From contig JAPKGY010000178.1 in assembly GCA_026647385.1 (NCBI GenBank), positions 1 to 6,519 on the forward strand: DNA of 6,519 nucleotides, in the 5' to 3' direction. Below, piece by piece: positions 1 to 5,222 of the stretch. The notes under the pieces are model-generated. The model saw nothing but the letters and a program-made list of their open reading frames with translations, had not been told where the DNA came from and searched no databases. The translations under genes were made by a program, and so were the position numbers. The stretch comes from Phycisphaerae bacterium (GTDB lineage Bacteria > Planctomycetota > Phycisphaerae > UBA1845 > PWPN01). Numbering within the stretch: position 1 is the first letter of the stretch; each line of letters opens with the position of its first letter.

Positions 1-91
1 CTGCAGTTTGCCGGAAATCACCACGTCGCCGCCGGCCACCACCAGATCGCCGATGAGGCTGTCCGTTGCCGCCAGCTCGAAATCGCCGAAA
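1..91. other. segment that does not match the end of DAHP synthase
   Basis: The minus strand should encode the DAHP synthase C-terminus here, but none of its three frames gives DPSH, EVHP or SDG. In the frame shifted by one base, the minus strand is open to the edge and reads FGDFELAATDSLIGDL followed by VVAGGDVVISGKLQ. That is an ordered, plausible protein sequence, with GDV/GGDV spacing loosely like the repeats of bactofilin or polymer-forming beta-helix proteins. This suggests unrelated coding DNA joined near 92. The window begins with CTGCAG (a PstI site), which may be coincidence. The bactofilin-like comparison is weak. Confidence 0.45.
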
Positions 92-910
92 GTCCACGAT
101 GATCGGCAGGTGCGACTCCCTTTTCACCGCCGGCACGATCGCCAGGGCCAGCGTATTCCGCACGTAGTCCTCGTGCGTCCGGATCCCCCGTTCGCAAAGG
201 ATCACGTTCGGGTTGCCCGCGGTGATGACATACTCCGCCGCGAGAAGAAACTCGTCCAGCGTGGCGCTCCAGCCGCGTTTGAGCAGGACCGGCTTGGTCG
301 TCCGTTCGCCGATGGCCGCCAGCAGGTTGAAGTTGTGCATGTTCCGCGTCCCGACCTGCAGCACGTCGCTGTATCGGGCGACCAGGTCGATCTGCTCGAT
401 GCTCATCACTTCGGTGACCACCGCCAGGCCGGTTTTTTCCCGAGCCTCCGCGAGGATCTCGAGCCCCTTTTCGCCAAGGCCCTGGAACTGGTACGGACTG
501 GTTCGCGGCTTGAACGCGCCGCCGCGCAGGGCGGTTGCGCCCGCTTCCCTGACCATTTCAGCCACGTCCAGGAGCAGCGTGCGGTCCTCGACGCTGCACG
601 GGCCGGCGATCACCACGAGCCTCTTTCCCCCGGCGGTCGCTCCGAGTCGGCCGCCCATCGGGATCGTGCTTGGCTCCGGCTTGGCCTGTTTGCTGGCGAT
701 TTTGTACGGCGCCAGGATCGGCACCACCCGGTCCACCCCCGGACAGCTTTCCAACACGCTGCGGTCCTTGTACCGGTCGTCCCCGATCACCGCCACCACC
801 GTGCGCTCGGTGCCCACGATGACGTGGTCCGTCAGCTTCATTTCGCGAACCAGTCTGCAGACGTGCTCCACCTGATCCTTGGGGCAACCCTGCTGCATCA
901 CCACGATCAT
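2..910 (-). CDS. aroF: 3-deoxy-7-phosphoheptulonate (DAHP) synthase, type I-beta, C-terminus lost at the window edge
   Basis: Catalyses phosphoenolpyruvate + erythrose 4-phosphate to DAHP, the cytoplasmic first step of the shikimate pathway. Reading from ATG at 910, the first ~70 residues resemble the N-terminal regulatory (ferredoxin-like) extension of this subfamily (MIVVMQQG, VIGDDRY). The barrel follows: IAGPCSVE at 101-108 with the metal-binding Cys105, LRGGAFKPRTSPYQFQGLGE at 128-147, QVGTRNMHNF at 185-194, KPVLLKRG at 206-213, ILCERGIRT at 237-245 and KRESHLPIIVD at 263-273. The family then continues DPSH and, later, EVHP and SDG, which carry the remaining metal ligands. Here the frame instead reads FRRFRAGG and stays open to the edge, so similarity ends near position 92 and about 65 residues are replaced. 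The start overlaps the serS stop (ATGA) and a GGAG ribosome site lies 7 bases upstream, so coupling to serS is likely. Family assignment is firm; intactness is doubtful. The symbol is generic for this enzyme. Confidence 0.9.
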   Translation of the reverse strand, partial: MIVVMQQGCPKDQVEHVCRLVREMKLTDHVIVGTERTVVAVIGDDRYKDRSVLESCPGVDRVVPILAPYKIASKQAKPEPSTIPMGGRLGATAGGKRLVVIAGPCSVEDRTLLLDVAEMVREAGATALRGGAFKPRTSPYQFQGLGEKGLEILAEAREKTGLAVVTEVMSIEQIDLVARYSDVLQVGTRNMHNFNLLAAIGERTTKPVLLKRGWSATLDEFLLAAEYVITAGNPNVILCERGIRTHEDYVRNTLALAIVPAVKRESHLPIIVDFRRFRAGGNGQPHRRSGGGRRRRGDFRQTA

Positions 911-2241
911 GACTGCGCTCCGAGGATTTCTCGCCCGCCCAGGTACGGCCGCAGTGCTTTCGGAACCCGGATCCGCCCGTCCGAGGTCTGGTGGTTCTCC
1001 ACCAGTGCGATCAGCGCTCGCGGGCTGGCGATCACCGTGTTGTTCAGCGTGTGGCAGTACCGGATGTTCTTGTCCCGGTCGCGATAACGCAGCTTCAGCC
1101 GGCGGGCCTGGTATTCGTAAAACCGCGACGCCGAATGCGTCTCGCCGTACGAGTTCCGCGACGGCATCCACGTTTCGATGTCGAACTTCTGCACCTGGCC
1201 CTGGCCGAGGTCGCCCGTACACACGTTCACCACGCGGTAGGGCAACTCCAGCAACTGCAGCAGGTCCTCGGCGTTCTTGAGGATCTCCTGATGGAACTCG
1301 ATCGACAGCTTCTCGTCGTTGCGGCAGACGATGACCTGCTCGACCTTCTCGAAGTAGTGGATGCGATACAGGCCGTAGGTGTCCTTGCCCGCCGCGCCCG
1401 CCTCGCGCCGGAAGCATGGACTCATCGCGAAGTATTTCCTGGGCAGATCGTCCTCGCTGAGGATCTCGTCGCTGTGATAGGCGGTCAACGGCACCTCGGC
1501 CGTTCCGACCAGACTCATTTCGTCCCGCTCGCACCGGTAGGCCTGTTCCTCGCCGCCCGGGAAATACCCCGTGCCGACCATCATCGCGTCGCGCACGAGA
1601 ACCGGCACGAACATCTGGGTGTATCCTCGCGACGCCATCAGGTCGACCGCCAGTTGGAGAACCGCGCGGTGCAGGGCCACCCCGTCGCCTTTGAGAATGT
1701 AATTCCGCGTGCCCGCCAGCTTCACCGCGCGATCCAGGTCCAGCAGGCCCAGGTCGGTCAGCAGCCTGACGTGGTCCTTGAACGGGAAGTCGAACCGCGG
1801 CACCTCGCCGACCTTGCGCATCTCGACGTTGCCGCTCTCGTCCGGGCCGATCGGCACCTCCGGCGCCGGCGGCTGGGCCACGGTCAAAATCATCGCGTCG
1901 AACTGTTCGTTGACCGTGCGGAATTCCTCTTCCAGCTCCTTGATCCGCGCCTTGATGTGGGCGACCTGCTCGACGATCTTCTGACCCTCCGCCTGGAGGT
2001 CCGCCGCCGTCCGCCCCTGGGCGATCTGCTCCTGGAACCACTTGCTCTTGGGGTTCTTGTAGTGGGCGATCTGGGCGCTGGTCTCGTTCTGGGAGTGCTT
2101 CAGATCGTCCAGTTCCTTCTGGACCGCCCGCCGGCGGTCGTCCAGCGCGCACAGCGCATCGACGTCGCAATTCACCCGCTTGTCGCGGCAGGCGGCCTTG
2201 TACCGCTCCCGGTCCTGCTGAATCAACTTGATGTCGATCAT
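907..2241 (-). CDS. serS: seryl-tRNA synthetase
   Basis: Charges tRNA-Ser (and tRNA-Sec where present) with serine in the cytoplasm; class II synthetase. The 444 residues are near the usual 420-430 plus a slightly longer arm. Residues 1-115 form the N-terminal helical hairpin that grips the long variable arm of tRNA-Ser, starting MIDIKLIQQDRERY, with a charged coiled coil and an insert around NPKSKWFQEQ at 63-71. The catalytic core shows the serine-binding TAE loop (VGTAEVPLTA, 246-255), motif 2 (FRREAGAAGKDTYGLYRIH, 277-295, then YFEKVEQ) and the motif 3 region (CHTLNNTVIASPRALIALVE, 396-415, then NHQ). The end RVPKALRPYLGG is typical. LNNT in place of LNGS also occurs in known SerRS sequences such as that of Thermus, so it is not a defect. 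ATG at 2241 has GAGG about 11 bases upstream. The gene sits 30 bases after a terminator-like hairpin and its stop overlaps the DAHP synthase start. Confidence 0.97.
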   Translation of the reverse strand: MIDIKLIQQDRERYKAACRDKRVNCDVDALCALDDRRRAVQKELDDLKHSQNETSAQIAHYKNPKSKWFQEQIAQGRTAADLQAEGQKIVEQVAHIKARIKELEEEFRTVNEQFDAMILTVAQPPAPEVPIGPDESGNVEMRKVGEVPRFDFPFKDHVRLLTDLGLLDLDRAVKLAGTRNYILKGDGVALHRAVLQLAVDLMASRGYTQMFVPVLVRDAMMVGTGYFPGGEEQAYRCERDEMSLVGTAEVPLTAYHSDEILSEDDLPRKYFAMSPCFRREAGAAGKDTYGLYRIHYFEKVEQVIVCRNDEKLSIEFHQEILKNAEDLLQLLELPYRVVNVCTGDLGQGQVQKFDIETWMPSRNSYGETHSASRFYEYQARRLKLRYRDRDKNIRYCHTLNNTVIASPRALIALVENHQTSDGRIRVPKALRPYLGGREILGAQS

Positions 2242-2267
2242 AAAATCATCATCCTCGAACCGAACCC

Positions 2268-2312
2268 AACAAAAAAGCCCTGAGCGACGTTCCCGTGCGT
2301 CTCAAGGCTTTT
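2268..2312 (-). terminator. intrinsic terminator or attenuator between tRNA-Arg and serS
   Basis: On the minus strand a 12-base arm AAAAGCCTTGAG (2312-2301) pairs with CTCAGGGCTTTT (2284-2273). The loop is 16 bases and can add three more pairs, and the hairpin runs into TTTTTTGTT (2276-2268). The one imperfect position is a G-U wobble in minus-strand RNA but an unpaired C-A in plus-strand RNA, which favours action on minus-strand transcripts. It would end the Trm112-like/rpsR/tRNA-Arg transcript. Because serS starts only 30 bases later and no promoter is evident in that gap, it may instead attenuate read-through into serS. Confidence 0.75.
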
Positions 2313-2320
2313 CGTTTAGC

Positions 2321-2338
2321 CCCGTCGCGTGCGACGGG
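2321..2338 (-). repeat. perfect GC hairpin just upstream of the terminator
   Basis: CCCGTCG (2321-2327) and CGACGGG (2332-2338) form a 7-base perfect inverted repeat with a 4-base loop. It lies between tRNA-Arg and the terminator hairpin. In the minus transcript it would fold 8 bases before the terminator stem. It could protect the tRNA 3' trailer, help processing, or be part of the serS leader. The function is unknown. Confidence 0.5.
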
Positions 2339-2413
2339 TTTCGCGGTGCGACGAATCGCGCAACGGGTCTCATCTCACATGCTGCGAAACGAACGTTCCG
2401 CGCGGTGACCAAT

Positions 2414-2487
2414 CGCGCCCGGGGGGACTCGAACCTCCAACCCTCTGGTCCGAAGCCAGATGCTCTGTCCAATTGAGCTACGGGCGC
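2414..2487 (-). tRNA. tRNA-Arg, anticodon TCG
   Basis: The cloverleaf can be drawn fully. The acceptor GCGCCCG (2487-2481) pairs with CGGGCGC (2421-2415), with discriminator G at 2414. The D arm is GCTC/GAGC with a 9-base loop containing GG. The anticodon stem is TCTGG/CCAGA with loop CTTCGGA, giving anticodon TCG, which reads CGA. The variable loop is GGGTT, and the T loop is TTCGAGT on stem GGAGG/CCCCC. The T stem has one A-C mismatch in its middle pair. Total length is 74 bases and CCA is not encoded (next bases ATT), so it must be added by nucleotidyltransferase. It sits 37 bases downstream of rpsR in the same orientation with no promoter evident, so it is probably processed out of the rpsR transcript. 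Confidence 0.96.
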
Positions 2488-2524
2488 TTCTTCGGATCCC
2501 TTGGCGGTCCAACCCCGCAGCCGA

Positions 2525-2779
2525 TCAGGTCCCGACGTACGGTAGCAACGCCATGAACCGGGCTCGCTTGATCGCCTGGCGAACGGCACGCTGCTCGCTG
2601 GCGCTCGTGCCCGCACGCTTGCGGGACATCATCTTGCTGCTGGCGGTCAGGAACTTCCGCAGCAACTCGACCTCTTTGTAATCGACCACCGGCCCCTTCC
2701 AGTCCGCGTTGCCGCGATCCGGAAACCGACGCCGTTCCGCCGTCCCTCTCCGCCTCTGTTGGCCGCCAGCCTTGTTCAT
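2525..2779 (-). CDS. rpsR: 30S ribosomal protein S18
   Basis: S18 binds the 30S platform together with S6. The 84-residue length is typical. Residues 1-29 are a basic, variable tail (NKAGGQQRRRGTAERRRF). The conserved core begins at VVDYKEVELLRKFLTASSKM (31-50), continues through SRKRAGTSASEQRAVRQAIK (52-71) and ends RARFMALLPYVGT, matching the family's IKRAR and LLPY signatures. No zinc-binding cysteines are present, so it is the cysteine-free form. ATG at 2779 overlaps the stop of the upstream gene (ATGA), with AGGAGAAGG 7 bases before it. S18 usually sits beside rpsF, ssb or rplI; here it pairs with a Trm112-like gene and a tRNA. Confidence 0.96.
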   Translation of the reverse strand: MNKAGGQQRRRGTAERRRFPDRGNADWKGPVVDYKEVELLRKFLTASSKMMSRKRAGTSASEQRAVRQAIKRARFMALLPYVGT

Positions 2780-3003
2780 GTCGTCGCCTTCTCCTCAGCC
2801 TGTTTCATGACCCGAGCGAACTCCTCCTGCTCCACGACCTCGGATTCGTCGATCAGCATGATCGGAATCCCTTCCCGGATCGGGTAACGCCGCCGGGTGG
2901 CCGGGTCGGTGCTGTAAAGCCAGTCGCCAACCTGGACCAGAGGAGCGTGGCTTTCCGGGCACACCAGAATCGAAAGCAGTTCCCGGTCCAGTGGGTCCGC
3001 CAT
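2776..3003 (-). CDS. Trm112-like / UPF0434 (YcaR-type) small protein
   Basis: The 75-residue product matches the usual size of this family of small zinc-ribbon-like proteins, whose eukaryotic and archaeal members (Trm112) activate methyltransferases; the bacterial role is poorly defined. Visible features are LLSILVCPESHAPL (9-22), the middle strand DWLYSTDPATRRRYPIREGI (27-46) and PIMLIDESEVV (47-57), with an acidic C-terminal helix. Members typically have a CPxC knuckle; here it is CPES with only one cysteine in the whole protein, so classical zinc binding is unlikely. It is the first gene after the promoter at 3071-3099 and its stop overlaps the rpsR start, implying translational coupling. 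The ribosome site is weak (GAAGG about 13 bases upstream). Confidence 0.82.
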   Translation of the reverse strand: MADPLDRELLSILVCPESHAPLVQVGDWLYSTDPATRRRYPIREGIPIMLIDESEVVEQEEFARVMKQAEEKATT

Positions 3004-3028
3004 GATTTTCGTCCGCCCTTCAAAGAAC

Positions 3029-3066
3029 GACCGGCCAGACGGTCACCCCCGCCTGAGCCGGTGACC
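3029..3066 (-). promoter_or_regulatory. overlapping inverted repeats at the start of the operon leader
   Basis: GGTCACC (3041-3047) and GGTGACC (3060-3066) form a perfect 7-base inverted repeat with a 12-base spacer. GACCG (3029-3033) and CGGTC (3040-3044) form a second one that shares the middle arm. The two pairings exclude each other. The outer arm overlaps the predicted transcription start near 3064, so the 7-base repeat may be a DNA operator rather than a complete RNA stem. Confidence 0.4.
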
Positions 3067-3070
3067 CCGT

Positions 3071-3099
3071 AAGATACCGCCGATACCCCCCGGAATCAA
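3071..3099 (-). promoter_or_regulatory. sigma-70-type promoter for the Trm112-like/rpsR operon
   Basis: On the minus strand TTGATT (3099-3094) and TATCTT (3076-3071) are separated by exactly 17 bases. Transcription would start near 3064, leaving a leader of about 60 bases before ATG 3003. Position, spacing and match to consensus all fit. It is the best promoter in the window. Confidence 0.65.
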
Positions 3100-3210
3100 G
3101 AAAGCGCCGGAGCCGGGGCACGGGGCGGGTCCGTGACAGTTTAGGCGGGCTGTCAGAGCCCCCACCCATCAAATCAAAGTCGGAGCACTCGGAGATCCGT
3201 CCGGGTCGCC

Positions 3211-3235
3211 TCGCCACGGCAAGCGGGCGTGGCGA
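3211..3235. repeat. 8-base perfect inverted repeat
   Basis: TCGCCACG (3211-3218) and CGTGGCGA (3228-3235) are perfect complements around a 9-base loop. An overlapping alternative pairing, GGTCGCC (3204-3210) with GGCGACC (3231-3237), is also perfect. No T-run follows, so it is not a canonical terminator. Confidence 0.5.
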
Positions 3236-3588
3236 CCGTGGCGGGCGGTGGGGCGGGGCCAGGTCGCGAAGCGACCGCGTCCGCCCCCGAGGCGGCACGC
3301 GGATGCGGCCTGCGGTTGCGGGGCCGACCCATCGCTTCCTCGCCCCGGCGAGCAGGCTGCTCTGGAACGCAGCCCGTCGCAAGCGGTCACGAACCGTGGG
3401 TTCATTGTAAAGCACAACTTTATATTGGCTGGCGCCGGTTGGCGTGGAACGGCCTGTTCCCAAGGGCCGGCCGTCTCACCCGCCTGGAAGGTGGTTGACT
3501 CCGCGACTTCCCGAGGCAGCGCGCCCCGCAAGCCCGCCTCTGGCGAGGTCTGGCCGTGGCGGCTACACGGGGGTGGCGTCCGCAAGAG

Positions 3589-3620
3589 CGCAGGCGAACC
3601 GGATCGCAGGCGAACCGGGT
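3589..3620. repeat. two-copy 16-base tandem repeat
   Basis: CGCAGGCGAACCGGAT (3589-3604) is followed directly by CGCAGGCGAACCGGGT (3605-3620), with 15 of 16 bases identical. It lies in the noncoding region. This looks like a recent slippage duplication. Confidence 0.75.
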
Positions 3621-3784
3621 CAGAGGATGGAGGAGGAGGTGGCCGCCGGATGGTGAATTCTATCGCCTGTCTCCTGCTCTCCCCTTCTTCCCAAACCGCG
3701 GGGGCGTGGTACCCTGTTGGGGCCTTACGGCGAAGGATCGATGCGATTTGCGCGCATGCTTTCGCCCAAGGCTTCGGTTTGGTT

Positions 3785-3808
3785 GCGGACCATAAAAGAG
3801 CGGTCCGC
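3785..3808 (+). promoter_or_regulatory. hairpin in the leader of the membrane-protein gene
   Basis: GCGGACC (3785-3791) and GGTCCGC (3802-3808) are perfect 7-base complements around the AT-rich loop ATAAAAGAGC. The hairpin ends 24 bases before ATG 3833, with the ribosome site GGGAG (3821-3825) and a six-T run (3826-3831) between. It is too far from the T-run for a standard terminator. It may affect mRNA stability or translation, or be an operator. Confidence 0.4.
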
Positions 3809-3832
3809 GCTCAGGACGCCGGGAGTTTTTTC

Positions 3833-4108
3833 ATGGGTGGCGGATTGGACCTGTTCGAAACTTTCCGGTGGCTGTTGGCGCTGGTCTGCACGGTGTACGC
3901 CGTCGTGGTGACCTGGCGGTCGCTGGTCGGCTGGCTCGTGTATTTCCGCGGTTCGCGGGAGACCGCCGTCCTGGGGCGGTACACCCTGGTACTGCTGATG
4001 CGGACGCGGTTGCGTCGATTCGCCGGGGAGCTGGCGCAGATCCTCGCGTTGACGGTGATACTTGTCGTGCTATTGCACGCGCACCGCGGTTGGGGTCTCG
4101 ATCATTGA
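3833..4108 (+). CDS. small two-pass membrane protein of unknown function
   Basis: I do not recognise the family. The 91 residues start MGGGLDLFETFRWLLALVCT. A first hydrophobic segment spans about 13-37 (LLALVCTVYAVVVTWRSLVG, then WLVYF) and a second about 65-84 (ELAQILALTVILVVLLHAH). The loop between them is strongly basic (RGSRE, MRTRLRRFAG), so by the positive-inside rule it should be cytoplasmic with both ends outside. ATG 3833 is chosen because GGGAG lies 7 bases upstream. The same frame is open much further upstream, but that extension reads as noncoding. Its TGA overlaps a TTG in frame with the next gene and the next ATG is 32 bases away, so the two are almost certainly one operon and may form one membrane complex. 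Confidence 0.72.
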   Translation: MGGGLDLFETFRWLLALVCTVYAVVVTWRSLVGWLVYFRGSRETAVLGRYTLVLLMRTRLRRFAGELAQILALTVILVVLLHAHRGWGLDH

Positions 4109-4140
4109 GTGGCACAAAGAACGAAAAAGAGCAGAAGGCC

Positions 4141-4935
4141 ATGGGCGTCAGTGAACTGCCCGTGGACGAGTTGATTCTCTATGGGCGTCAGCTCGGACTG
4201 GCCCTGGACAGGAAGATGGGTCATGGCGAACTGCTTCGGCGGGTTCGCGAACGGCAGGAACTGCTCCTGGAGCTGGATCGCGAGGCCATGCTCGACGTCG
4301 TGGTCTGGGCGCGAAGGCCGGTCCGCGCGTCGGCGGGCAAGGAGGAGTTGGCCAAGCAGATCGCGACCGTCGGCAAGATGGATTTGGAGGGGCTCGGCGA
4401 TCGCGGACTCATGGCTCTGGCCCGGCTCCGCGGTGTGCCAGTTCGCACGACCGATCCGCGCGAGCAGGTCGAGGCCAAGCTCCGCGACTGTGAGCCTTTC
4501 TGGCATCGGGTCCGCCGCAAACGCCGCGAGATCGTCGGCGGGCTGGTCGACCGGATGGTCAGCGGCAAGCTGGAGAACGGCGGCTCGGACTATCGTTTTC
4601 TGCCTGAAGAGTCTCATGAGCCCTCCTTGAAGAAGCGAATCGCGGAGGAAGGTTTCGTGGGCGGCATCGCCCAGAAGCTGCGCGGGGTGGCGGACGATTA
4701 CGTCCGCGAGAAACTCGACGAGATCGAGCTGCGGATCGACCGGAAACTGGACGAGATCGACCGGCGCCTGAGTGAGTGGCGGGACAAGGAGATCTCCAAT
4801 CGGCTGCGGATCATCAAGATTACGTTGGCGGCCTCGGTGATCGTGGCGTTGCTGAGCCTGGGCTACAACTACGTGAAGCACTGGAGCGAGGCGCCGTCCG
4901 AGCCGGCCGCGACCCAGGTGCAGCCGGGTCAGTAG
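4141..4935 (+). CDS. membrane-anchored protein with three HeH/SAP-like repeats and a coiled coil, unknown function
   Basis: I do not recognise the family. The 264 residues show three similar helix-loop-helix units: VDELILYGRQLGLALDRKMG (8-27) leading to ELLRRVRE, then REAMLDVVVWARRPVRASAG (47-66) leading to EELAKQIA, then DRGLMALARLRGVPVRTTDP (87-106) leading to EQVEAKLR. This is the layout of SAP, Rho-N or HeH modules, some of which bind nucleic acid. A basic helix follows (HRVRRKRREIVGGLVDRM, 122-139). A coiled coil with an 11-residue period comes next (EKLDEIELRID then RKLDEIDRRLS, 190-211). One membrane segment (about 225-245) and a short polar tail end the protein. Basic residues before the membrane segment place the N-terminal part in the cytoplasm. 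ATG 4141 is preceded by GAAGG only 2 bases away. An in-frame TTG at 4105 overlapping the previous stop (TTGA) is a real alternative that adds 12 Lys/Glu-rich residues. Confidence 0.75.
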   Translation: MGVSELPVDELILYGRQLGLALDRKMGHGELLRRVRERQELLLELDREAMLDVVVWARRPVRASAGKEELAKQIATVGKMDLEGLGDRGLMALARLRGVPVRTTDPREQVEAKLRDCEPFWHRVRRKRREIVGGLVDRMVSGKLENGGSDYRFLPEESHEPSLKKRIAEEGFVGGIAQKLRGVADDYVREKLDEIELRIDRKLDEIDRRLSEWRDKEISNRLRIIKITLAASVIVALLSLGYNYVKHWSEAPSEPAATQVQPGQ

Positions 4936-5222
4936 CACCTGGCCGGCCGCCTTCCGCGGTGCGCGCGGTTACGAGGGAGACCTCCTGTCGTCTTACGCGA
5001 TCTGAATCGGGCGTAACCCGCCGGCTGCTCGCGCGGAGTACGCGTTGGCGGGCATAATGGGGAGGGGCTCCGCTCGTGCAGCACCTCCGGCGACGAGAAG
5101 TTCCTTGTTTTTCAGGCATTCCCTGCCCTCCGGGCATATCGTTCTGAGGCGGTGCCTGTCCCGATTCCGGCCTGCGGCTGGCGAGTTGCGACCAGTTGAA
5201 CCGGCCGCGGTTTCCGCCTGCA
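4936..5222. other. gap between convergent genes
   Basis: No credible gene. Two small perfect inverted repeats are visible: TTACGC (4993-4998) with GCGTAA (5011-5016), and TGCCC (5124-5128) with GGGCA (5132-5136). No hairpin is followed by a T-run, so I cannot assign terminators to either flanking gene. Bases 5151-5170 read GGTGCCTGTCCCGATTCCGG, close to a motif I associate with REP-type repeats near Y1 transposases. Confidence 0.4.

Larger units (their letters stand above)
3100..3832. other. gene-free, structure-rich region between divergent units
   Basis: No open frame here reads like a protein; the frames are rich in Arg, Pro, Gly and Ala on both strands, as expected from GC-rich noncoding DNA. 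The segment holds GGGCT/AGCCC (3147-3161), an 8-base repeat (3211-3235), GGTCGC/GCGACC with a GAA loop (3262-3276), CTCGCC/GGCGAG, an AT-rich island (about 3401-3428, containing TAAAG-CACAA-CTTTA), a 16-base tandem duplication and a leader hairpin before 3833. A weak promoter for the plus-strand pair may be TTCCCA (3688-3693), 16 bases, TACCCT (3710-3715). I found no RNase P, tmRNA, SRP or 6S signature. An unrecognised noncoding RNA or decayed DNA is possible. Confidence 0.5.

Noticed and set aside
400..420. Possible loss of function in serS because motif 3 reads LNNT and SPR instead of LNGS and VGR
   Set aside because: These are protein residue positions about 399-408; the same LNNT...PR form occurs in functional SerRS such as the Thermus enzyme.
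8..1087. Long plus-strand open frame opposite DAHP synthase
   Set aside because: The composition is His/Arg/Pro-rich with no recognisable motif. The minus strand carries GPCS, KPRTS and other DAHP synthase signatures.
991..2283. Long plus-strand open frame antisense to serS
   Set aside because: It is a shadow of the high-GC serS codons: rich in Arg, Leu, Val and Asp with no domain, while the minus strand encodes a clear SerRS.
3169..3585. Minus-strand open frame in the gene-free region
   Set aside because: It is low in information with no similarity I recognise, and several overlapping frames on both strands look alike. It is probably a product of GC bias.
3248..3832. N-terminal extension of the small membrane protein to a 286-residue product
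   Set aside because: The extra residues are Arg/Pro/Gly-rich and cross the hairpins and tandem repeat, and a good ribosome site marks ATG 3833.
3100..3832. RNase P RNA, tmRNA, SRP or 6S RNA in the long gap
   Set aside because: None of their conserved blocks (such as GAGGAAAGTC for RNase P or a tRNA-like TTCGA end for tmRNA) was found on either strand.
3868..4140. Upstream extension of the 4141 gene overlapping the membrane protein
   Set aside because: It is a shifted-frame shadow of the membrane protein; the in-frame residues are Arg/Ala/Gly-rich.
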